Source: CAJXOW01 sp964421495
GTDB lineage: Bacteria > Bacteroidota > Rhodothermia > Balneolales > Balneolaceae
DNA: 63,425 nucleotides
NCBI GenBank assembly: GCA_964421495.1
Contig: CAYQXO010000001.1
Location: 1-63,425 of the forward strand
Reading direction: 5' to 3'
Shown: one piece after another, positions 42,724 through 50,659 of the stretch
How the letters are laid out: each line of letters begins with the position of its first letter
How positions within the stretch are numbered: position 1 is the first letter of the stretch
The notes under the pieces: generated by a model
Told to the model about the DNA's origin: nothing
Database searches by the model: none
Seen by the model: the letters and a program-made list of their open reading frames with translations, nothing else
Translations under genes and position numbers: made by a program

Positions 42724-44514
42724 TCACTTTTCCAGCTCGATCTTCTTGATTTCGATCTCTTGATTAATTTGCTCTCCACGAAAGTGAATGGGACCGGTAA
42801 GCCCTTCATAAAGGGGATTGTTTCTAAGTTTGTTTCTTAGCAAGGAGGGGTTGCCGACTTTATTCAGCGTCTTGAGTAACAGGTCAGCCGTATCATACCC
42901 GATATAGGAGAATTTGGAGGGGGGCGTTCCAAAGCGGTTTTTGTAGGATTGATCGAACTGCCGGTATTGACTGCTGTCGGCCGTTAAGGGGTCGGATTCC
43001 GGGTAATACATCTCAAAATTCCGGATTCGTTTATCATTCATATCGTACGCTCCCCATCCGGCAGAACCCAACAGCGTGGCATCGGAATTGGCAGCTTCCA
43101 GATCAGTCATCAGTAAATCGATCAATGTTGAAGCAGCCTGTCCGGTGAAGGGAGCGTAAATGGCATCTACGTCCAGTTTTTGTATATCTTCTTTTTCCCG
43201 GGTTTCCTCATCTGCGGTAAAATATTTGCTGAAGTCGCTCAAATCATAGCCATTAGCTTCAAAGTCATCCACATAGAAATGGGATATTTTGGCTCCAAGT
43301 CGTTCGGCCTGATCCCGAAATGCAAAAGCTGACTCATAACCCAGGGCATTCTTTTGTGCAATGACGGCCATGGTGTCTAGTCCGAGATTTCGGACGGCAA
43401 ATCGAGCCATTTTTCGTCCCCGAACAGCAAAAGTGGGATTCAATTGAAAAACATAGGGATTATGAAGGTTCAGGGTATCCGAGTTGGCCAGGGGCGTTAT
43501 CATCGGAACCTCGTGCTGCTCGGCTAATTCCGCCATTCTATAGGCTGATTCGGAGAAGAGGGGACCAATAATGACATCTATGGGATAGGCCCAGATTAAC
43601 TGATTAAATACGGCACCTGCCCGTGAAGTTTTTTGCGTCGTGTTACGGTGCCTTATAAAAACTTTTCGATCGGGGTTGCGCTTGTTATAATCCTCTGCAG
43701 CAAGAATAATGCCGTTGTACAATCCTCTGGTAACATTGAATTCAGCTTCGTCAGGACTAAACAACGGCAGGGCTACTCCGATTTCGTAACTCATTCCTTC
43801 CGGAGGGGTCAGGGAGTCATCCGGATTTTCATACTTCCTTGCGTATTGGGCGGAATCAGAGAGGACCGATTTAATATGGCTGATCTGTAATGGAGCTTGT
43901 GAGGAATCGGATAGATACGGTTTTAAGCGTTGGAATAGAGATGCCATGGTTGGATAGTCCACACGGCCGATTATCGACTCCAGCAGATCCAATCGGATGG
44001 CAGGATCGGCAACTGAAGAAAATACCTCCTTTTGCTGGTCCACCGTCAAATAGGAGAGGACTGATTTATAAAAATCTTCAGAAGTTTTCCGAAGGGTGGA
44101 CCCAATCTCGTTGTGTTCCTTGGTCTGGTGAAGCAGCCGAACGACCTGGTCAAACTGTTTTAATTGAAAGGCCACCAGGGATCGCGTGTATTGACTTTCC
44201 AGATATATGTTAGCCGGAGCGCTTTCAGAAATGGAGCTCAAATACGATTGAGCATCAAAATAAGCGCCCGCTGCATAAAAACTCTTGCCTGCAAAAAGAC
44301 GTGCTTCGGCCGAGTTAATTTGAGAAAAAATCCGGGCTGCTTCTGAATATCGGGCATTTTCGTAAAGTTCCAGCCCTTCTCCAAAAGTGGTGTCGGAGGA
44401 TGATTGGGCCAGACCATTGAGGCAAGTTGCAGACAAAAGTCCGACGATCAATAAAAAACCGCTGAAAAGAGTGGAAAGTTTGGTTGTGTATTGCTGTTTT
44501 GTGAAAGCTGACAT
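42724..44514 (-). CDS. Penicillin-binding-protein-activator-like (LpoA/LppC type) periplasmic protein
   Basis: A 596-aa exported protein. Signal: FSGFLLIVGLLSATCLNGLAQ. The N-terminal half is a TPR-like helical repeat region (EGLELYENARYSEAARIFSQ, AGKSFYAAGAYFDAQSYLSS). The C-terminal 370 residues form a type I periplasmic binding fold: IGVALPLFSPDEAEFN, GLYNGIILAAEDYN, VIIGPLFSES, VPMITPLANSDTLN, and YIGYDTADLLLK. TPR plus this fold is the LpoA architecture; members activate penicillin-binding proteins, though amino-acid-binding proteins share the second domain. I start at ATG 44514 because the longer frame overlaps guaA by over 40 bases. It is the last gene of the efp-accBC-gcvH-guaA run. 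Confidence 0.82.
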   Translation of the reverse strand: MSAFTKQQYTTKLSTLFSGFLLIVGLLSATCLNGLAQSSSDTTFGEGLELYENARYSEAARIFSQINSAEARLFAGKSFYAAGAYFDAQSYLSSISESAPANIYLESQYTRSLVAFQLKQFDQVVRLLHQTKEHNEIGSTLRKTSEDFYKSVLSYLTVDQQKEVFSSVADPAIRLDLLESIIGRVDYPTMASLFQRLKPYLSDSSQAPLQISHIKSVLSDSAQYARKYENPDDSLTPPEGMSYEIGVALPLFSPDEAEFNVTRGLYNGIILAAEDYNKRNPDRKVFIRHRNTTQKTSRAGAVFNQLIWAYPIDVIIGPLFSESAYRMAELAEQHEVPMITPLANSDTLNLHNPYVFQLNPTFAVRGRKMARFAVRNLGLDTMAVIAQKNALGYESAFAFRDQAERLGAKISHFYVDDFEANGYDLSDFSKYFTADEETREKEDIQKLDVDAIYAPFTGQAASTLIDLLMTDLEAANSDATLLGSAGWGAYDMNDKRIRNFEMYYPESDPLTADSSQYRQFDQSYKNRFGTPPSKFSYIGYDTADLLLKTLNKVGNPSLLRNKLRNNPLYEGLTGPIHFRGEQINQEIEIKKIELEK

Positions 44515-44551
44515 AGCACCTAAACTCGTGGAAAAGGCTGTGTATAAACTA

Positions 44552-46102
44552 TTATTCCCATTCAATGGTAGAAGGAGGTTTTGAACTAATGTCATATACG
44601 ACGCGGTTGACTCCTCGAACTTCGTTTATAATGCGATTCGAGACTTTTGAAAGAAACGAGTGGGGTAAATGGGCCCAGTCCGCCGTCATGCCGTCCACGC
44701 TCGTAACGGCCCGCAGGCCTGCCGTAAATTCATAGGTTCGTTCATCTCCCATAACGCCTACCGTTTGTATAGGCAATAGCACGGCAAAAGCCTGCCAGAC
44801 TTCATCGTATAAGTTCTGCTCTTTTAATTCATTGATAAATATATGGTCAGCTTCCCGCAGCATCTCCAGTTTGTCTCGATCAACATCTGAAATCACCCGA
44901 ATACCCAGTCCGGGACCGGGAAAGGGATGGCGTTTGAGAAAGTGTTCCGGGATACCGAGCGCTGCACCGACCTGCCGGACTTCGTCTTTAAAAAGTTCTC
45001 GAACCGGCTCTATCAACTCGAGGTTCATTTGATCGGGCAGACCGCCGACATTGTGGTGCGATTTAATAGTGGCCGAGGGACCCTTAAAGGAAATGCTTTC
45101 GATCACATCCGGATAGAGGGTTCCCTGGGCCAGGTACTTATAAGCTTCGTCATCGGCTATCGCCTCATCAAATATATCGATAAATGTATTACCAACAATC
45201 TTGCGTTTTTTTTCCGGATCAAAAACGCCTTCCAAACGGTCCAGAAATCGGTCGGACGCATCAATGCCCTTCACGGGTAAATTTAGATCTCTCTGGTAGA
45301 GATGTAAAACATCCTCGAATTCATTTTTGCGTAAAAGACCATTGTCAACGAATATACACTGTAACTGATCTCCGATGGCCTTGTGCACAAGTGTCGCCAC
45401 TACCGTGGAGTCTACCCCGCCGGAAAGGGCTGCGAGGACTTTATGATCCCCCACCTGCTGACGGATACCCTCCAGTGTTTCCTCGATGAAGGACTCGGCC
45501 GTCCAGTCACAATGAAGATTGCAAATTTCTAGCACGAAGTTTTCGATAACTTTTTTACCATATACCGTATGGATAACTTCGGGATGAAACTGAACTCCGT
45601 AGATCGGTTTCTCGATATGTCGAACGGCTGCGGTTTCGGCGTTTACGGTGTGGGCGATGACTTCATAGGAGGGGGGGAGCTCTATAATTTGATCACTGTG
45701 TGACATCCACACGACCGTTTCGGCCGGAATGTCCTTGAGCAAATCGCTGCCGTCATCCACTATAAGTTCGGAGCGGCCGAATTCACGCTTGTCAGCTTCT
45801 TCCACGCAACCGGGCCTTTCGCTGTGGGCAAGTAGTTGAAGGCCGTAACAGATACCCAGAATGGGGACCTCCCAGTCGAAAATATGCGTGTTGAGGCCGG
45901 GGGCATCCTCCTCATTGACGCTGCGGGGTCCGCCGGACAGGATAACGGCGTTCGGCGGCTGTTCGTCCATCGGGGACAGATCCTTGTTGAAGGGATGGAT
46001 TTCACAATATACGTTCAACTCACGGAATCGCCGCGCTATCAACTGGGTATATTGAGATCCATAATCCAGGATCAGAACCCACTCGTGATGTCGGATCTTC
46101 AT
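44552..46102 (-). CDS. guaA: GMP synthase (glutamine-hydrolysing)
   Basis: A 516-aa enzyme that aminates XMP to GMP. The glutaminase domain has the triad C85 (ILGICYGLQLLA), H173 and E175 (GVQFHPEVIHT). The ATP pyrophosphatase P-loop is SGGVDST at 227-233. The C-terminal dimerisation domain contains RHPFPGPGLGIRV and YDISSKPPSTIEWE, the canonical ending. The length is standard. The gene lies 66 bases after gcvH on the same strand and 37 bases before the LpoA-like gene start. Confidence 0.96.
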   Translation of the reverse strand: MKIRHHEWVLILDYGSQYTQLIARRFRELNVYCEIHPFNKDLSPMDEQPPNAVILSGGPRSVNEEDAPGLNTHIFDWEVPILGICYGLQLLAHSERPGCVEEADKREFGRSELIVDDGSDLLKDIPAETVVWMSHSDQIIELPPSYEVIAHTVNAETAAVRHIEKPIYGVQFHPEVIHTVYGKKVIENFVLEICNLHCDWTAESFIEETLEGIRQQVGDHKVLAALSGGVDSTVVATLVHKAIGDQLQCIFVDNGLLRKNEFEDVLHLYQRDLNLPVKGIDASDRFLDRLEGVFDPEKKRKIVGNTFIDIFDEAIADDEAYKYLAQGTLYPDVIESISFKGPSATIKSHHNVGGLPDQMNLELIEPVRELFKDEVRQVGAALGIPEHFLKRHPFPGPGLGIRVISDVDRDKLEMLREADHIFINELKEQNLYDEVWQAFAVLLPIQTVGVMGDERTYEFTAGLRAVTSVDGMTADWAHLPHSFLSKVSNRIINEVRGVNRVVYDISSKPPSTIEWE

Positions 46103-46168
46103 AAAAAATGGGGTGAAAAGAGTAAAATATTTTGCACTTTCCTTATAAAGGGAATGATAAAACGGATA

Positions 46169-46549
46169 TCAGGCAATTATTTCCTGATATTCATCTACGG
46201 AAAGTAAGTCGTCAAGCTCTGAATCGTCAGACATTTCAATCTTAACCATCCAGCCGTCGCCGTACGGATCATTATTGACGGCTTCTGGTTCATCCTCGAG
46301 TGATTCGTTGATTTCACTGATTTCGCCGCTGACGGGTGCATAGAGTTCCGAGACTGTTTTTACGGCTTCAACCGTCCCGAATACGTCGTCTTTTTCGACT
46401 TCCAGGCCTTCTTCTTCAAGCTCCACAAATACAATATCCCCCAACTCGCCCTGGGCAAAATCCGTGATGCCGATCGTTGCCGTACCGTCGCCGTTGTCTC
46501 GTACCCATTCATGTTCGCTTGTATATTTAAGATCTTCTGGAGTTTCCAT
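46169..46549 (-). CDS. gcvH: Glycine cleavage system H protein
   Basis: A 126-aa lipoyl carrier that shuttles the aminomethyl group between P and T proteins. The lipoylated lysine is K64 in GTVEAVKTVSELYAP. The opening YTSEHEWVR and EGELGDIVFVELEE-like stretch (QGELGDIVFVEL) are typical. The protein is unusually rich in Asp and Glu (DDSELDDLLSVDEYQE). It is placed 5 bases downstream of accC, so it is co-transcribed with biotin carboxylase genes, not with gcvT or gcvP. No glycine riboswitch precedes it. Confidence 0.95.
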   Translation of the reverse strand: METPEDLKYTSEHEWVRDNGDGTATIGITDFAQGELGDIVFVELEEEGLEVEKDDVFGTVEAVKTVSELYAPVSGEISEINESLEDEPEAVNNDPYGDGWMVKIEMSDDSELDDLLSVDEYQEIIA

Positions 46550-46554
46550 AGTGT

Positions 46555-47910
46555 CTATTTTTCTTTTTGCGTAGTAAATTGAAATGAGTTTTCCAGATAC
46601 TTCGTGTTATGTGTACCTTCTTGAAACCGCTCGTCATCCATCAATTGCAAGTGATAGGGTATGATGGTTTTGACTCCTTCCACGATGAATTCCGATAGAG
46701 CCCGGCGCATCCGACGTATGGCGCTGGGCCGGTCGGGTGCTCTGACAATCAATTTGGCTACCATGGAATCGTAATGCGGTGGAATTCGATAGCCGGCGTA
46801 AGCGTGAGTATCCAACCGAACACTGTGTCCGCCGGGCGGGTGCATCACTTCTATCGTACCTGCGGTGGGCCTGAAATTCTTGGCTGGATCTTCTGCATTG
46901 ATGCGGCATTCGATGGCATGTCCCCGCATTTCGAGGGGTTTGTCTTTTAGCTTTTCCCCCGAGGCAACGCGGATTTGCTCTTCAACAAGGTCGTAATCGG
47001 TGATTTCCTCCGTAACCGGATGTTCAACCTGGATACGGGTGTTCATCTCCATAAAGTAAAATTTGTGATTTTTATCGACCAGGAATTCGACGGTACCGGC
47101 TCCCTCGTAATCCACGGCTTTAGCAGCATTTACGGCAGCATCCCCCATTTTTTTGCGCAACTTCTCATCTACAATGGGAGAGGGGGCTTCCTCCAGGACT
47201 TTTTGATGCCGCCGTTGAAGCGAGCAGTCTCTTTCCCCGAGGTGAATCACGTTCCCGTATTGATCGCCCAGCACCTGTATTTCCACGTGGTGCGGGTCCT
47301 CGATATATTTTTCGATATAAACCGAGGGATCATTGAAGGCTCCCTCTGCCTCGGTGCGGCACATTTCGTAACTTTTTTTCAAATCGGATGGTTCGTGCAC
47401 CACTCGCATTCCGCGTCCACCGCCGCCGGAAGAGGCTTTAATGATGATGGGATACCCGATTTCTTCCGCCACTTTTTCGGCTTCTTCAAGCGACTCAACA
47501 TCTCCTTCACTGCCGGGAAGGATAGGGACCCCGCTTTCCTCCATGGTGGCTTTGGCAACGGATTTATCTCCCATCGAGGCAATCGCATCGGCCGAGGGAC
47601 CGATAAACTTCAGATCGTGTTCGGCGCAGATGCGGGAAAATTCGGCGTTCTCCGAAAGGAAACCGTATCCCGGATGGATGGCTTCGGCATTGGTTATTTC
47701 GGCCGCCGCGAGAATGCTTGGGATTTTCAGGTAGCTTTCGCGGCTCGAGGGGGGACCTATGCAAACGGCCTCGTCGGCGAATTTTACGGGGAGACTGTTT
47801 TCGTCGGCCGTCGAATAGACCGCAACGGTATTAATCCCCATTTCCTTACATGTTCGGATGACTCGAAGGGCAATTTCTCCCCGGTTCGCAATAAGTATCT
47901 TGTTGAGCAT
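46555..47910 (-). CDS. accC: Acetyl-CoA carboxylase, biotin carboxylase subunit
   Basis: A 451-aa ATP-grasp enzyme that carboxylates the biotin on AccB in the first step of fatty-acid synthesis. The start MLNKILIANRGEIALRVIR, the glycine-rich loop KASSGGGGRGMRVV, the FMEMNTRIQVEHPVTE motif with catalytic Glu and Arg, and the later PHYDSMVAKLIV are all diagnostic. The length is standard. The start is 22 bases after the accB stop. It belongs to the efp-accB-accC-gcvH-guaA transcript. Confidence 0.96.
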   Translation of the reverse strand: MLNKILIANRGEIALRVIRTCKEMGINTVAVYSTADENSLPVKFADEAVCIGPPSSRESYLKIPSILAAAEITNAEAIHPGYGFLSENAEFSRICAEHDLKFIGPSADAIASMGDKSVAKATMEESGVPILPGSEGDVESLEEAEKVAEEIGYPIIIKASSGGGGRGMRVVHEPSDLKKSYEMCRTEAEGAFNDPSVYIEKYIEDPHHVEIQVLGDQYGNVIHLGERDCSLQRRHQKVLEEAPSPIVDEKLRKKMGDAAVNAAKAVDYEGAGTVEFLVDKNHKFYFMEMNTRIQVEHPVTEEITDYDLVEEQIRVASGEKLKDKPLEMRGHAIECRINAEDPAKNFRPTAGTIEVMHPPGGHSVRLDTHAYAGYRIPPHYDSMVAKLIVRAPDRPSAIRRMRRALSEFIVEGVKTIIPYHLQLMDDERFQEGTHNTKYLENSFQFTTQKEK

Positions 47911-47932
47911 GAAACTGATAAATTACGGTGAA

Positions 47933-48445
47933 TTACTTTTTCTCAATTTTGAACAGTGGCTGTTCAAATTCCACGGGCTGGGCATCTTCCACCAGCACCT
48001 CCTTTATTACGCCGGACTTCTCCGACTCAATTTCGTTCATTATTTTCATTGCTTCCACGATACATACGGTCTGGCCTTCTTTCACTTCATCTCCCACTTC
48101 AATAAACGGATCGGAATCCGGGGAGGGGGAGCGGTAAAAGGTTCCTACGATAGGAGAGGTGATCGTTTCAAATTGTTCCTCTTCCGCAGTTTCCTCCTCG
48201 GTCGAAGAAGCCGACGGCTGATTACTATCCTGTTGTTGAACCGGGGGAGTAGCGGGTTGTTGTTGCGGCTGCGGCTGGGCCGGAATTTGATACTGCGGTG
48301 GAATTGCGGCATAGGCCGCCTCCTGATGATCCTGTTCGGCCTGCTTCTTCACCTTTATCTTAAATTCCCCTTCCTCTATCGATACCTCGTCTACGTCACT
48401 ATCGGCAATCAGATTCAATAAATTTTCTACAAGTTTGAGATCCAT
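47933..48445 (-). CDS. accB: Biotin carboxyl carrier protein of acetyl-CoA carboxylase
   Basis: A 170-aa carrier. The N-terminal 35 residues form the family KLVENLLNLIADSDVDEVSI segment. The middle (about 40-90) is a Pro/Gln-rich flexible linker (AQPQPQQQPATPPVQQQ), then acidic. The C-terminal domain carries the biotin site EAMKIMNEIE with K134. It begins 2 bases before the efp end and 22 bases before accC, so it is translated in the same operon. Confidence 0.96.
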   Translation of the reverse strand: MDLKLVENLLNLIADSDVDEVSIEEGEFKIKVKKQAEQDHQEAAYAAIPPQYQIPAQPQPQQQPATPPVQQQDSNQPSASSTEEETAEEEQFETITSPIVGTFYRSPSPDSDPFIEVGDEVKEGQTVCIVEAMKIMNEIESEKSGVIKEVLVEDAQPVEFEQPLFKIEKK

Positions 48446-48447
48446 AA

Positions 48448-49023
48448 TTAGTCTGTCTTTACGCGTTCAATGTATTCGCCGGTTCGAGTATCTACCTTGA
48501 TTTCCTCATCACGTTCTATGAATAGAGGCACCTGTACAACGGCTCCTGTTTCCAACGTGGCCGGTTTACTGCCACCCTGAGCCGTATCCCCCCGCACGCC
48601 GGGATCGGTTTTGACAACTTTGGCATCAATTTGTGCCGGGGGCTCAGCATAGAGCACTTTCTCATTGTCAACGTCAATCATCAAGGTACAAACTTCACCG
48701 TCTTTGATAAATTCGGTCTTTTTAACCCGGGCTCTTTCCAGGGGAACCTGTTCGTACGTTTCCTGGTGCATAAAGAAGAACATGTCTTCTTCGGCGTATA
48801 AAAATTGGTAAGGGTGACTCTCCACCCTTACTGATATCAATTTTTCGCCGGAACGGAACGTTTTATCCAGGGTCTTTTCGTTGACAACCCCTTTAAGTTT
48901 GGTGCGAATAAAAGCGCCGCCTTTCCCGGGCTTTACGTGCTGAAAGTCGTCAATGGTATATAACTCACCATCCAGATCTATCGTGAGACCATTGCGAATT
49001 TCGGATGTATCGATCTTTGGCAT
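48448..49023 (-). CDS. efp: Elongation factor P
   Basis: A 191-aa three-domain factor that rescues ribosomes stalled at proline runs. The tip loop is VKPGKGGAF with Lys at position 34, the residue that is modified (beta-lysylated by EpmA) in E. coli; the modification type here is not known. Domain II shows YAEPPAQIDAKVV. The C-terminal oligonucleotide fold ends VDTRTGEYIERVKTD, with conserved TG and ERV. The gene is upstream of and close to accB (2-base gap), and probably first in the operon. Confidence 0.96.
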   Translation of the reverse strand: MPKIDTSEIRNGLTIDLDGELYTIDDFQHVKPGKGGAFIRTKLKGVVNEKTLDKTFRSGEKLISVRVESHPYQFLYAEEDMFFFMHQETYEQVPLERARVKKTEFIKDGEVCTLMIDVDNEKVLYAEPPAQIDAKVVKTDPGVRGDTAQGGSKPATLETGAVVQVPLFIERDEEIKVDTRTGEYIERVKTD

Positions 49024-49120
49024 AGTTCTATAATGTAAAAAGATTCATAAAACCGGAAAAATAACTTCCGTTCTGAAAGTGAATGGAGCCTTAAAATAGA
49101 ATTTATATTGCTAAAATCAC

Positions 49121-50476
49121 TTAAAATGTTCCAAACAGGGTGGAAACCAGGTTGTAGAGTATCGCAAGGGGGGCGAGCACCTTGATAAAAACGGGCCAGG
49201 CTTTGCGGACGATTGATTTTTCGAACTGATCGTAGCCTACCTCCAGTTCGGCCATGGCATCCTGGGGTCCCCACTTGTATCCGACGAACAGACAGATCAG
49301 GAAACCGCCCAGGGGAAGACCTATACTGCTGAATATCAGGTCAAGGGTACCGATTAAACTAATATCAAATGAAATGAACAGGGATACGAGCAGTATGCCC
49401 GAACCGACGCCCATGGCCGCCTTCTTCCGCTGAACTCCGTGTTCGTCGATCGCATATGCCGTTACGACCTCTAAGAGGGATATGGTAGAAGTAAGGGCCG
49501 CGATAGACAAAAGCAGAAAGAATCCCACCCCGAAGACCATGCCCCACATGCCTCCGATATTATGGAACATGTTGGGCAAAACCTGGAAAATCAGGGCCGG
49601 ACCGGCTTTCAATCCTCCTCCTTCGAAGATCGTAATTCCGTTGCTTTGAGCGACAAACATGGCGGGTATAATGAGCAGACCGGCTAGAAAGGCGATACCG
49701 GTATCAAATAACGTTACATAGGCCGCAGCTCCCGCAATATTTTCTCGTTTCGGGAGGTAGGAGCCGTACGTGATGATAGCTCCCATTCCGAGGGACAGGG
49801 AGAAGAAAGCCTGTCCCATAGCGGCAAAAATAACCTCCGCATTGATTTTTGTGAGGTCGGGAGTCAAATAGCGGGACAACCCTTTGGCGCTTCCTTCCTG
49901 CGTCAGTACATAACCGATCAGAATTATAAGAATCAGAATTAACAGCGGCATGAGGGTTTTGGTGGCTTTTTCGATACCTTCGGCCACGCCCCCGGTGATA
50001 ATGGCGATCGTCGCGCTCATGAATAAAACAGAGAACAGCGCATTATTGATACCGTGGCTGGTATCCCCGAACCAGTTGGACAACTCGGCCATACCCATGA
50101 AGTGGAATAATTCTTCAAAAACGTAACTAAAAGTCCATCCGGCAACTACCGTATAATAAGAAAGAATCATGATGCCGCAGAGAACGCCCCAGGCACCGAT
50201 GAGCATATAGAGTTTATTATCACTGGCCAGAAATTTAAAGGCTCCCACGGGATTTTTCCGACTATTTCGGCCGATCGACATTTCAGCCATCATAACGGGA
50301 TAGCCAATGAGAAAGGCAAAAACCAAATAGATAAGTAGGAAAACTCCACCCCCGTGCGATGCGGCCTCGGTGGGAAAGCGCCAGATATTCCCTAAACCGA
50401 CAGCAGATCCAGCCGCTGCAAGGATAAATGCAAGTTTGCCACTCCAGATACCTCGTTCTTTTGTCGCTTCAGCCAA
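49121..50476 (-). CDS. Sodium-dependent transporter, NSS (SNF) family
   Basis: A 451-aa polytopic protein with about 11-12 helices. The first helix carries the hallmark GSAVGLGNIWRFPTEA, which forms the Na+ and substrate sites; the next helix has FLLIYLVFAFLIGYPVMMAE. It likely imports an amino acid or similar solute with sodium. The start codon is TTG at 50476, supported by GGAG 8 bases upstream and an in-frame stop just beyond it. It follows hairpin copy B3 and precedes efp by about 97 bases. The substrate is not readable. Confidence 0.9.
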   Translation of the reverse strand: MAEATKERGIWSGKLAFILAAAGSAVGLGNIWRFPTEAASHGGGVFLLIYLVFAFLIGYPVMMAEMSIGRNSRKNPVGAFKFLASDNKLYMLIGAWGVLCGIMILSYYTVVAGWTFSYVFEELFHFMGMAELSNWFGDTSHGINNALFSVLFMSATIAIITGGVAEGIEKATKTLMPLLILILIILIGYVLTQEGSAKGLSRYLTPDLTKINAEVIFAAMGQAFFSLSLGMGAIITYGSYLPKRENIAGAAAYVTLFDTGIAFLAGLLIIPAMFVAQSNGITIFEGGGLKAGPALIFQVLPNMFHNIGGMWGMVFGVGFFLLLSIAALTSTISLLEVVTAYAIDEHGVQRKKAAMGVGSGILLVSLFISFDISLIGTLDLIFSSIGLPLGGFLICLFVGYKWGPQDAMAELEVGYDQFEKSIVRKAWPVFIKVLAPLAILYNLVSTLFGTF

Positions 50477-50523
50477 CGGTTACTCCGGTTTTGATTCTGA
50501 GTTATGCCTTTTCTTGTCCGGCA

Positions 50524-50564
50524 TTCAGTCGGTATTTTCACTACAATTCGGTATGTCCGACAGA
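50524..50564 (-). repeat. Hairpin element, degenerate copy B3 (leader of the NSS transporter)
   Basis: Read on the minus strand: TCTGTCGGACATACCGAATT then GTAGTGAAAATACCGACTGAA. It aligns with copy B1 and with its loop core; the core shows three transitions (CGAATTGTAGTGA for CGGATCGTAGCGA). The stem is imperfect. It ends 47 bases upstream of the TTG at 50476. Confidence 0.5.
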
Positions 50565-50659
50565 CTGCCTGGGTTTCGCTAAAATATTTTATGGCCTCTT
50601 TTATTGCAACTATAAGCAATTATTTATTGTATAGCATGCCGTTACAATATTTATCTGAT

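Noticed and set aside
44515..44595. Longer start for the LpoA-like gene
   Set aside because: It overlaps the end of guaA by over 40 bases; the ATG at 44514 directly precedes the signal peptide.
46550..46554. Glycine riboswitch before gcvH
   Set aside because: Only five bases separate accC and gcvH.
46975..47931. 318-codon open frame antisense to accC
   Set aside because: accC is unmistakable on the other strand; the frame has no recognisable domain and arises from codon bias.
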